Shown here: positions 1-6,402 of the stretch, piece by piece
How the letters are laid out: each line of letters starts with the position of its first letter
Position numbering within the stretch: the stretch's first letter is position 1
Source of the DNA: Candidatus Sulfotelmatobacter sp.
GTDB lineage: Bacteria > Acidobacteriota > Terriglobia > Terriglobales > SbA1
Direction of reading: 5' to 3'
DNA length: 9,009 nucleotides
NCBI GenBank assembly: GCA_030151135.1
Contig: JASLEQ010000532.1
Coordinates: 1 to 9,009 of the forward strand
The notes under the pieces: model-generated
Told to the model about the DNA's origin: nothing
What the model saw: only the letters and a program-made list of their open reading frames with translations
Database searches by the model: none
Position numbers and translations under genes: made by a program

Positions 1-602
1 GGCTGATGTCGCAGGCACTGCGAAAGCTGACCGGTACGGTGGCGAAGTCGCGGACCTGCCTGATCTTCATCAACCAGATTCGCGAGAAGATCGGGGTGAT
101 GTTCGGCAATCCCGAGACGACGACGGGCGGCAAGGCCCTGAAGTTCTATTCGTCGGTGAGAATCGACATCCGACGCATTGCGGCGGTCAAGGAAGGCGAC
201 GTCGTGATCGGGTCGCGGACGAAGGTAAAGATCGTGAAGAACAAGGTGGCGCCGCCGTTCCGCGATGCGGAGTTCGACATCCTCTACGGCGAGGGAATTT
301 CGCGCGAGGGAGATCTGCTCGATCTGGCGGCGAACCACAACATCGTCGAGAAGTCCGGCTCGTGGTACAGCTACAAGGGCGAGCGGATTGGCCAGGGACG
401 CGAGAATGCGCGGCAATTCCTGAAAGACAACAAAGACGTACTGGCGAAGTTGGACACTGAAGTGCGGAAAGCGCTGGGATTGATCCCGGCGACACCGGCT
501 CCAGCGCCTGCGCCGACAAATGGCGCGGCGAGTGGACGAGTGACGACGATGCCGACAGGGACGGATGCTCCGAAGGCTCCGATCGCGGCGGCTCGACGAT
601 AG
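1..602 (+). CDS. recA: RecA recombinase, C-terminal part (5' end outside window)
   Basis: RecA is the ATP-dependent strand-exchange protein of homologous recombination and the co-protease that triggers LexA cleavage. The reading frame is open from base 3, so the gene enters from the left; by comparison with E. coli RecA about 175 N-terminal residues (Walker A and B regions) are missing. Visible parts, numbered from the Met at base 6: the core strand [12 protein letters not shown] (19-30), the DNA-binding loop L2 with [10 protein letters not shown] (33-42), [12 protein letters not shown] (46-57), and the C-terminal domain with YGEGISREG (94-102) and [12 protein letters not shown] (120-131). 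After the conserved domain (about residue 159) comes a roughly 40-residue Pro/Ala-rich tail ending in AAARR. This tail is not acidic, unlike the E. coli tail. A GC hairpin starts 16 bases after the TAG stop. The family assignment is certain. Confidence 0.98.
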   Translation, partial: LMSQALRKLTGTVAKSRTCLIFINQIREKIGVMFGNPETTTGGKALKFYSSVRIDIRRIAAVKEGDVVIGSRTKVKIVKNKVAPPFRDAEFDILYGEGISREGDLLDLAANHNIVEKSGSWYSYKGERIGQGRENARQFLKDNKDVLAKLDTEVRKALGLIPATPAPAPAPTNGAASGRVTTMPTGTDAPKAPIAAARR

Positions 603-618
603 AATTTTTTCGTTGCCT

Positions 619-657
619 CCGGGCGCGGCTAACACTCTCTCACGGAGCCGCGCCCGG
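619..657 (+). terminator. GC-rich hairpin after recA, possible transcript 3' end (no T tail)
   Basis: A perfect 12-base inverted repeat, CCGGGCGCGGCT (619-630) and AGCCGCGCCCGG (646-657), encloses a 15-base loop and begins 16 bases after the recA stop. Its position suggests it ends or protects the recA mRNA. It is not a classical intrinsic terminator: the only T run (605-610) lies before the stem and no T tract follows it. The same right arm can pair instead with a neighbouring CCCGGG (653-658 with 663-668, 4-base loop). The pairing is seen directly; a role in termination is inferred. Confidence 0.45.
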
Positions 658-670
658 GTCTCCCCGGGAA

Positions 671-742
671 ATTCGTAGCGGTTAAAACCGAAGTCCTGAT
701 GTGCGCCATTCGGCGCGGCTAAAGTCGTGCCCTGATACGAAT
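671..742. repeat. 72-base palindromic intergenic element, REP/BIME-like
   Basis: The element is bounded by a perfect 7-base inverted repeat, ATTCGTA (671-677) and TACGAAT (736-742). Inside are three small hairpins: CGGTT-AA-AACCG (679-690), GCGCC-ATTC-GGCGC (703-716) and CGGCT-AA-AGTCG (716-727, one G-T pair); the second and third share base 716. The two outer hairpins belong to an imperfect direct repeat, CGGTTAAAACCG (679-690) followed by CCTGAT (695-700), and CGGCTAAAGTCG (716-727) followed by CCTGAT (731-736); about 17 of 22 positions agree. Together they could fold as a cloverleaf-like structure closed by the 7-base stem. There is no ORF. This architecture fits a dispersed REP-like or miniature element, but whether it recurs in the genome cannot be seen from one copy. 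Confidence 0.5.
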
Positions 743-817
743 CAATCCAGATACGGCTTCCTTTTGCCAGACTCGTGTCTGTGCCGTTCGTGGCTAGAGA
801 TCCACCTCTTTCCTTCG
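743..817. other. Non-coding remainder of the recA-coaD gap, with a small stem
   Basis: No gene is seen here. A short structure is possible: ACGGC (753-757) pairs with GCCGT (783-787), and inside it CAGAC (768-772) pairs with GTCTG (777-781) over a TCGT loop. The segment lies between the palindromic element and the predicted coaD promoter. No tRNA, small ORF with a ribosome site, or riboswitch was recognised. Confidence 0.35.
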
Positions 818-847
818 TTGCCATTGATGGTCCTGCCCGCATAGAAT
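818..847 (+). promoter_or_regulatory. Predicted sigma70-type promoter for coaD
   Basis: TTGCCA (818-823) matches the -35 consensus at five of six positions, and TAGAAT (842-847) matches the -10 consensus at five of six, with an 18-base spacer. Transcription would start near 854 and leave a leader of about 50 bases before the coaD start. It is the best promoter-like pair I found in the gap. A second TTGACT (871-876) has no -10 partner at a suitable distance. The call rests on consensus match only. Confidence 0.45.
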
Positions 848-899
848 CTCTTACATTGCTCCACCGTCTGTTGACTCTGCTGAACCGCGCCGTTCCAGT

Positions 900-904
900 G
901 AGGA
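900..904 (+). promoter_or_regulatory. Ribosome binding site that decides the TTG start of coaD
   Basis: GAGGA ends three bases before the TTG at 908, a shorter gap than the usual 5-9 bases. An in-frame TGA stop at 899-901 excludes any upstream start, and the first ATG codon of the frame is at 1043, past the conserved nucleotide-binding motif. The TTG start is therefore the only sensible choice despite the tight spacing. Confidence 0.6.
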
Positions 905-907
905 ACA

Positions 908-1453
908 TTGAATAAAGGAAGCGCTCTCTATCCGGGATCGTTTGATCCGCCGACGAACGGGCACCTCGACCTGATTCAGCGGGGGAGCAAGATCTTTGAA
1001 GAGCTGGTCGTCGCGATTTTGCGGAACTCGGAGAAGGTACCGATGTTCAGCGTAGCCGAGCGGCTCGAAATGCTGCGGGGGTTGACGGCTGATCTGCCGA
1101 ACGTGCGGATCGCTACATTCGACGGCCTTATGGTGGAGTACGCGAAATCGATTGAGGCGACTTGCGTGTTGCGGGGAATTCGAGCGATCAGCGATTACGA
1201 ATATGAACTCCAGATGGCGCTGATGAACCGGAAGATCGAGCCTACGCTGGAAACGGTTTTCATGATGCCGGCGGACAAATATTCGTACGTAAGCTCGCGA
1301 CTGGTGAGAGAGGTAGCGCAAGCAGGCGGGCCGGTGAAGGGGCTTGTGCCGGAGATTGTTGAACAGAAGTTGCGGGAGAAACTCGATCCCGCATACAAGC
1401 TCGCAGAACCAAAACTCATGGAAGTGCCCAGGAGAAGGAAAAAGAAGGCATGA
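908..1453 (+). CDS. coaD: Phosphopantetheine adenylyltransferase (CoaD)
   Basis: CoaD carries out the fourth step of coenzyme A synthesis in the cytoplasm: 4'-phosphopantetheine plus ATP gives dephospho-CoA plus pyrophosphate. The N-terminus shows the nucleotidyltransferase signature ALYPGSFDPPTNGHLDLI, with the TNGH (T/HxGH) motif at residues 16-19. Other family hallmarks are RGIRAISDYEYELQMA (89-104) and YSYVSSRLVREVA (125-137), the equivalent of the ISSS motif. At 181 residues it is about 20 longer than the usual 160; the extra part is a C-terminal tail ending in the basic run RRRKKKA. The start codon is TTG, forced by an in-frame stop just upstream. The stop overlaps the next gene in ATGA, so the two are probably co-translated. 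A promoter candidate lies at 818-847. Confidence 0.96.
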   Translation: MNKGSALYPGSFDPPTNGHLDLIQRGSKIFEELVVAILRNSEKVPMFSVAERLEMLRGLTADLPNVRIATFDGLMVEYAKSIEATCVLRGIRAISDYEYELQMALMNRKIEPTLETVFMMPADKYSYVSSRLVREVAQAGGPVKGLVPEIVEQKLREKLDPAYKLAEPKLMEVPRRRKKKA

Positions 1454-2646
1454 CGACGGCAACCCTAGAAGCAGTGAGACTTACGCAGCGAATCAACCGG
1501 ATTGAACCTTCGGCGACTATGGCAGTTGTTGCGGAAGCTGACAAACTTCGTTTGCAGGGGATCGACGTGGTCGATTTCGGCGCGGGCGAGCCGCACTTTT
1601 CGACACCGCAGCACATCAAAGACGCGGCGATCGGAGCGATCCAGGGAAATTTCACCAAATACACAGCCGTTGCGGGCACGGCCGAGCTGCGCGACGCGAT
1701 CGCGCATCGGCACAACGTCGACTTCGATTCCGACTACCGGCGCGAGGAAGTCATCGCATCAGTCGGCGGGAAACACGCGTTGTTTAATGCGATCCAGGTG
1801 CTGGTCGACCACGGCGATGAAGTGATTCTGCCGGTGCCATACTGGGTTTCGTTCAAAGACATCATCCGGTACGCGGGGGGAACACCCGTCCTGCTGGAGT
1901 CCGATGAGTCGCAGAATTTCCGCGTCACGGCGGACATGGTCTCAAGGCTCGTCACGCCGAAGACGAGAGTCATCATCCTGAACTCGCCCTCCAATCCTTC
2001 GGGCGCTGTGATGAAACCTGAGGATATGACTGAGGTCGTCCGCCTGGCGCACCAGCGTGGTATTTGGGTGCTCTCGGATGAGTGCTACGTTTACCTGAAC
2101 TATACGGACAAGAATTTCTCTGTGGGCGCCCTTCGTGAATACAAGGAGCGCATGGTTGTGCTGGGTTCGCTGTCGAAAACCTACGCGATGACAGGATGGC
2201 GTCTGGGATATGCGTTGGCACCGGCGGCCGTGACCAGCGCCATGGCGAAATTACAGAGCCAATCGACATCGAATCCGACGTCGATTGTGCAAAAAGCTGC
2301 AGTTGCCGCATTAAAAGGGCCGCAGGAGTGCGTTGAAGAAATGAAACGGGAATATGTCGTTCTGCGCGACCATGTTGTCGAGGGTCTGCGGTCGATTCCC
2401 GGCGTGAAATGCACGATGCCGGAAGGTGCGTTCTACGCGTATCCGAATATTTCATCTTTTTTTGGACGCGGTGGGTTCAAATCTGCATCTGATGTGGCCG
2501 GCAGGCTCTTGCGGGAAGCTCACGTCGCGACCGTGCCAGGCGAAGGATTTGGAACAACGGAGCACATCCGGATTTCCTATGCCACGTCCAAGGCTGAACT
2601 GGATCGCGGCTTGGAGCGCATGCGTCGTTTCTTCGCCGCCATATAG
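1450..2646 (+). CDS. PLP-dependent class I aminotransferase, aspartate aminotransferase type
   Basis: This is a fold-type I, PLP-dependent aminotransferase of the AspB/AAT I-gamma kind, probably exchanging the amino group between aspartate and 2-oxoglutarate in the cytoplasm. The 398-residue length is normal. Motifs: FGAGEPHFSTP (43-53); the cofactor-contacting SPSNPSG with N182; D210 and Y213 in LSDECYVYL; the PLP-binding lysine K243 in SLSKTYAMTGWRLGY, with R251; and the substrate-carboxylate arginine R374 in HIRISYA. All catalytic residues are present. The ATG overlaps the coaD stop by four bases, and GGAGAAGG (1431-1438) lies 11 bases before it, inside coaD. An intrinsic terminator follows at 2715-2745, so coaD and this gene form a two-gene unit. 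Substrate choice (aspartate, aromatic or prephenate) cannot be settled by motif alone. Confidence 0.93.
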   Translation: MTTATLEAVRLTQRINRIEPSATMAVVAEADKLRLQGIDVVDFGAGEPHFSTPQHIKDAAIGAIQGNFTKYTAVAGTAELRDAIAHRHNVDFDSDYRREEVIASVGGKHALFNAIQVLVDHGDEVILPVPYWVSFKDIIRYAGGTPVLLESDESQNFRVTADMVSRLVTPKTRVIILNSPSNPSGAVMKPEDMTEVVRLAHQRGIWVLSDECYVYLNYTDKNFSVGALREYKERMVVLGSLSKTYAMTGWRLGYALAPAAVTSAMAKLQSQSTSNPTSIVQKAAVAALKGPQECVEEMKREYVVLRDHVVEGLRSIPGVKCTMPEGAFYAYPNISSFFGRGGFKSASDVAGRLLREAHVATVPGEGFGTTEHIRISYATSKAELDRGLERMRRFFAAI

Positions 2647-2714
2647 GGCTGCTTTACTGGCGACGGAGTTCACCACAGGACCAACGGGGTACACCGAGGA
2701 ATTTCCTGGTCCGC

Positions 2715-2745
2715 AAGGGCCGTTCCGTGACGAGCGGCCTTTTTT
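2715..2745 (+). terminator. Intrinsic terminator after the coaD-aminotransferase unit
   Basis: GGCCGTTC (2718-2725) pairs with GAGCGGCC (2732-2739), one pair being G-T, over a CGTGAC loop, and is followed by six T bases (2740-2745). A2715, A2716 and G2717 can extend the stem into the T run. This is a textbook Rho-independent shape, 68 bases after the aminotransferase stop. Oddly, it ends only five bases before the preferred manA ATG, and a GTG in the manA frame (2727) sits in its loop, so it may also act as an attenuator for manA. Confidence 0.8.
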
Positions 2746-2750
2746 ATCGA

Positions 2751-3746
2751 ATGGGAAACTTGTATCCATTGTTGATGCAGCCGGGATTTGATCCGCGGCC
2801 ATGGGGCACGCAAGATCTCTCCCCGATTTATCCGAATCACAAATTCGGAGAGAAAATCGGCGAGGCCTGGCTGACCGGAGATGCATGCAAGGTTTCGAAT
2901 GGCCTACTGGCGGGCAAGACGCTGTCGGAACTGAGTGCCGAGTACCAACGAGAGTTCGTAGGAGAGGCAGCGCGAGATCCGAGAAGGTTTCCGCTGCTGC
3001 TGAAGTTTCTTTTCCCGCACGAAAAACTTTCGGTGCAGGTGCATCCGGATGACGCTCAGGCATTGAGAGTGGGTGAGCCCTGGGGCAAAACAGAGTGCTG
3101 GTATGTGGCGCATGCGAAGCCGGGTTCGCAAGTTGGTTTGGGCCTGAAACCGGGAATCACCGCTGGGCAACTGGAAGAAGCGATTCATCAGACGCGAGCT
3201 GAGGAAGTTTTGAACTGGGTGAACGTCTACTCGGGCGACATGATCTACGTGGCTGGAGGCACTGTACATACGCTGGGGCCGGGATCGATCATTGTGGAAA
3301 CCCAGCAGCAATCGGACATGACATACCGGCTTTACGATTACGGCCGTCCCCGCGAACTGCATTTGAAAGATGGGATGGCCGCCGTCAAAGAGCACGTGAA
3401 GTCGGGAAAAGTTCTGCGGCCGGCGCCGCGCGAGCTCGGTAAAAACCGCCATTCGCAGTTGGTGAATGCACCGTACTTCGCAGTGGACATGTTCGAATGC
3501 AAGGAACCCATTTCCGGACTGCGAACGCAAGACGGAACCAAGAATTCGGTACAAATCCTGGTAGCGGTGGAAGGATGTGGAGCGATCGAATCGCACGGGA
3601 TGGAACCAGTAACGCTGGCGAAGGGTGATGCAGTCGTCATTCCCGCGTGTATTGAGGAGTTCAGCGTGAGACCGCAATGGACGCTTGAGTTGCTGCGCGC
3701 GTACGTACCAGGTAAGAGTTTCCCTGAGCCAGTTACGAGACTATAA
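2751..3746 (+). CDS. manA: Mannose-6-phosphate isomerase, type I (short form)
   Basis: The enzyme interconverts fructose-6-phosphate and mannose-6-phosphate in the cytoplasm, the entry step to GDP-mannose. It is a zinc-dependent cupin protein. Visible, numbered from the ATG at 2751: the N-terminal FDPRPWGTQDLSPIY (13-27); zinc ligands Q96 and H98 in LSVQVHPDD, E115 in GKTECWY and H173 in GGTVHTLGPG; and the catalytic-region arginine R193 in TYRLYDYGR. At 331 residues it fits the short bacterial type (B. subtilis ManA-like, about 315) rather than the 390-residue E. coli form. Start choice: ATG 2751 begins MGNLYPLLM, which looks natural for the family. A GTG at 2727 with AAGGG seven bases before it would add eight residues but lies in the loop of a terminator hairpin. 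manC follows after 77 bases. Confidence 0.93.
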   Translation: MGNLYPLLMQPGFDPRPWGTQDLSPIYPNHKFGEKIGEAWLTGDACKVSNGLLAGKTLSELSAEYQREFVGEAARDPRRFPLLLKFLFPHEKLSVQVHPDDAQALRVGEPWGKTECWYVAHAKPGSQVGLGLKPGITAGQLEEAIHQTRAEEVLNWVNVYSGDMIYVAGGTVHTLGPGSIIVETQQQSDMTYRLYDYGRPRELHLKDGMAAVKEHVKSGKVLRPAPRELGKNRHSQLVNAPYFAVDMFECKEPISGLRTQDGTKNSVQILVAVEGCGAIESHGMEPVTLAKGDAVVIPACIEEFSVRPQWTLELLRAYVPGKSFPEPVTRL

Positions 3747-3823
3747 GGAAGGGCAGATTTAAAGTTTTTGATTGCACATCGTTGGGAGACTCGTCGCGAG
3801 ATCTGACTTCTGAAATTGCAAGC

Positions 3824-4933
3824 ATGGCGAAAAATTCCAATTTCTATCCAGTGATTCTGGCGGGCGGGCGCGGAACGCGATTCTGGCCCTTGAGCCGAAA
3901 AAAGCGTGCCAAGCAGTTGTTGGCCTTAGATGGCAAGCAGACGATGATCCAGCAGACCGTGGCGCGTCTTCTGCCGCTGGCTCCCGCAAAGAAGTTTTGG
4001 ATTATCACCAATGATGACCTGCGTCCGGTCATCATGAAGCAGCTTGCCAGGCTTTCGAAGGCGCAGATCCTAGCCGAACCGATAGGGCGGAATACTGCTC
4101 CTGCCATCGGGCTGGCGGCATTCTTATTGCTGCGTGAAAACCCCGACGCTGTGATCGGAATGTTTCCTTCGGATCATGTGATTCGCGACGAAAAGCGCTA
4201 TTGCGAGACGATCGAACGCGGAATCGAAGTTGCCGCGGCAGGGCCGAACATTGTGGTGTTGGGTATCCGGCCGAATCGCGCTGAAACGGGTTACGGTTAC
4301 ATCGAAGCCGGAGGACTCTACGAGGGAGACGCTCTGCGAGTTCGGCGGTTCACCGAGAAGCCCAACGCTGAAACAGCCGCCGAGTTTCTGGCCGCGGGGA
4401 ATTATTTCTGGAACAGCGGAATGTTTCTGTGGAGTGCGCGGACCTTGGCCGAAGCATTGCATGAGCATTTGCCGAAAACGGCTCCCATTCTGGAAGAGAT
4501 TGCTTCGACATTCGGGACTTCGAAATTCGCTGGCGCGTTTCGCAGGCTGTACCCTAAGTGCGAGAACATCAGCGTGGACTATGCTGTCCTTGAGCCGCGA
4601 TCGGCGAAGGGAGAGGAAAGCAGCAACATCTTCTGCCTTCCGGCGGATTTCGGGTGGAACGATCTGGGATCATGGACCGCGCTGCACGAGCATCACGTTG
4701 CAAAAACAACGCCGCAGGAGGGGAACCTGGTGGCAAGTTCTGGAGTCTTTCTGCTGAATGCGCGCGGTAACTATGTCCATGCTCCGGGCAAATTTGTAGC
4801 GGCCGTCGGGGTCACTGACATCGTGGTTGTGGATACGCCGGATGCATTGCTGATCACAACGCGTCAGCACGCGCAGGACGTCGGGAAGGTTGTAAAGCAT
4901 CTGGATGACAAGAAGCTGAAGAAACTGGTGTAA
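3824..4933 (+). CDS. manC: Mannose-1-phosphate guanylyltransferase (GDP-mannose pyrophosphorylase)
   Basis: It joins GTP and mannose-1-phosphate to give GDP-mannose and pyrophosphate in the cytoplasm. From the ATG at 3824 (369 residues) the nucleotidyltransferase signature is LAGGRGTRFWPLS (12-24) with K27 and K30; next come EPIGRNTAPAIGLAA (85-99), the FPSDH metal site (114-118), FTEKP (176-180), FWNSGMFLW (195-203), VDYAVLE (251-257) and FGWNDLGSW (276-284). It ends after this domain, so it lacks the phosphomannose-isomerase domain of the long bifunctional ManC/AlgA enzymes. That agrees with a separate manA just upstream. A TTG at 3782 would add 14 residues (MGDSSRDLTSEIAS) without a ribosome site; the ATG also has only a weak one, so the start is uncertain. 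The mutase gene follows after 47 bases. Confidence 0.94.
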   Translation: MAKNSNFYPVILAGGRGTRFWPLSRKKRAKQLLALDGKQTMIQQTVARLLPLAPAKKFWIITNDDLRPVIMKQLARLSKAQILAEPIGRNTAPAIGLAAFLLLRENPDAVIGMFPSDHVIRDEKRYCETIERGIEVAAAGPNIVVLGIRPNRAETGYGYIEAGGLYEGDALRVRRFTEKPNAETAAEFLAAGNYFWNSGMFLWSARTLAEALHEHLPKTAPILEEIASTFGTSKFAGAFRRLYPKCENISVDYAVLEPRSAKGEESSNIFCLPADFGWNDLGSWTALHEHHVAKTTPQEGNLVASSGVFLLNARGNYVHAPGKFVAAVGVTDIVVVDTPDALLITTRQHAQDVGKVVKHLDDKKLKKLV

Positions 4934-4980
4934 GCAAAGCAGCCGTCACAGCGGCAACAATCAATCGGCGATACTGAATC

Positions 4981-6402
4981 ATGGCGCAAGAAATCAAATT
5001 TGGGACCGATGGATGGCGAGGCATCATCGCCGATGATTTCACGTTCGAAAATGTGAGGCGGGTCGCTGGAGCAATCGCCTCTTACGTTCTGAAGAATGAA
5101 GATCCGAAGGGCGGGGTGATCGTCGGCTACGACGCGCGTTTTGCTTCGCCGCGCGCAGCGCAGATCGTGGCTGAGGTGCTTGCCACTGCCGGGATTCCTG
5201 TGAAGTTGGCGAATGATTACACGCCCACTCCTGCCGTCTCCTACGCAGTGAAAAAGCTGGGGGCGGCGGGCGGAGTGATGGTGACGTCGAGCCACAATCC
5301 GTGGAACTGGAACGGGGTGAAGTTCAAAGCAAATTTCGGCGGATCCGCTACGCCAGCCATCATGAAAAAAATAGAGGGCGAATTGGCGGCGGGAGCTTCC
5401 CCGAAAAGCACAAAGGCGTCCATCGAAGAAATGGACCTCAAGAAGGATTACGTCGCGGCGGTATGCGCGTTCGTCGACATGGATCTGATCGCGAGATCGA
5501 AGTTCAAGTTCGCGGTCGATGCAATGTACGGCTCCGGCCGCGGAGTTCTGCAAGGGATCTTCGCCGAGCGTGGAGTGCAGTGTGTAGCGATCCGGCAGGA
5601 ACTCAATCCGCTTTTCCCGGGCATTAATCCTGAACCGATCCGGCCGCACACGAAAATGCTGGAAGAGACGGTCGTTCGCGAACGGTGCGACGCCGGATTG
5701 GCCACGGATGGCGATGCGGATCGCATTGGCGCGGTCGCGGAAGACGGAAGCTTTGTTGATTCACACAAAATTTTCTCGGTACTGTTGCGGTGGATGTTGG
5801 AACGCAAGAAGTGGCCAGGCGACGTGGTGCGAGCCTTCAATACCACGTTGATGCTGGACCGGATTGCTGCGAAATACGGACGAAAGCTGCACGAAACTCC
5901 GATCGGGTTCAAGTACGTTGCTGACTTGATGATGGAACGCGAAATCCTGATGGGAGGCGAGGAGTCCGGCGGGATCGGCTATTCTCGATTCCTTCCCGAG
6001 CGCGATGGTGTGCTGAACTGCCTTTTACTGGCCAATGCGATGGCGGAAGAGGGCAAGACGCTCGGCCAGTTGGTAGCGGATCTTCAACGGGAATTCGGCC
6101 CTCACTATTACGGAAGAAGTGATTTACACATTCCCGACGACGTGAAACAGGGGGCCATTCAGCGGGCCCGCGCTGATGGAACGCAGAAACTGGGGAAGTA
6201 CCGCGTCCTTCGGAAGGAACAGATGGATGGCGTCAAGTTTTTCCTCGACGCGCCTACGAATGGGAATGGCGCCGAAGCATGGGTTCTCTTCCGCGCTTCG
6301 GGTACGGAGCCGCTGTTGCGGCTCTATACGGAAGCCTCGTCGCCAGAATTGGTTCAGGAGTTACTAGCCACGGGTGAGGCTTTTGTGAGAAATAGTAGTT
6401 AA
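4981..6402 (+). CDS. Phosphohexomutase (phosphomannomutase/phosphoglucomutase family)
   Basis: A cytoplasmic alpha-D-phosphohexomutase of 473 residues, moving phosphate between C6 and C1 of a hexose. All four domain signatures are present: the phosphoserine loop VTSSHNPWNWNG with S104; the magnesium loop DGDADR (243-248; D243, D245, D247); the sugar-recognition loop GGEESGG (325-331); and the phosphate-binding loop RASGTEP (438-444). The N-terminus IKFGTDGWRG is also typical. Its place right after manA and manC suggests it supplies mannose-1-phosphate (ManB role). Sequence features such as FGTDGWRGIIADDFTF and TSSHNP recall the phosphoglucomutase-like branch, so it may use glucose-1-phosphate as well or instead. 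GlmM is less likely. The spacing to manC is 47 bases; the TAA stop overlaps the next ATG by one base (TAATG), indicating coupling. Confidence 0.9.
   Translation: MAQEIKFGTDGWRGIIADDFTFENVRRVAGAIASYVLKNEDPKGGVIVGYDARFASPRAAQIVAEVLATAGIPVKLANDYTPTPAVSYAVKKLGAAGGVMVTSSHNPWNWNGVKFKANFGGSATPAIMKKIEGELAAGASPKSTKASIEEMDLKKDYVAAVCAFVDMDLIARSKFKFAVDAMYGSGRGVLQGIFAERGVQCVAIRQELNPLFPGINPEPIRPHTKMLEETVVRERCDAGLATDGDADRIGAVAEDGSFVDSHKIFSVLLRWMLERKKWPGDVVRAFNTTLMLDRIAAKYGRKLHETPIGFKYVADLMMEREILMGGEESGGIGYSRFLPERDGVLNCLLLANAMAEEGKTLGQLVADLQREFGPHYYGRSDLHIPDDVKQGAIQRARADGTQKLGKYRVLRKEQMDGVKFFLDAPTNGNGAEAWVLFRASGTEPLLRLYTEASSPELVQELLATGEAFVRNSS

Noticed and set aside
871..899. TTGACT at 871-876 as a -35 box for coaD
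   Set aside because: No -10-like hexamer occurs 16-18 bases downstream; the pair at 818-847 is better.
851..1462. 203-codon open frame on the - strand across coaD
   Set aside because: It lies fully opposite a certain coaD, its translation is rich in Arg, His, Pro and Ser with no recognisable motif, and no ribosome site supports it.
2697..2707. AGGAA-T-TTCCT small palindrome, and the GGACCA/TGGTCC pair around it (2678-2712), as an operator
   Set aside because: Stems of five and six bases are common by chance and no promoter is visible nearby to give them meaning.
2904..3677. 257-codon open frame on the - strand across manA
   Set aside because: Shadow of a clear manA; the product is low in domain-like patterning and matches no family I know.
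4864..5649. 261-codon open frame on the - strand across the manC-mutase junction
   Set aside because: It spans the ends of two well-supported + strand genes and its translation is Arg/His-rich, as expected from antisense of GC-biased codons.
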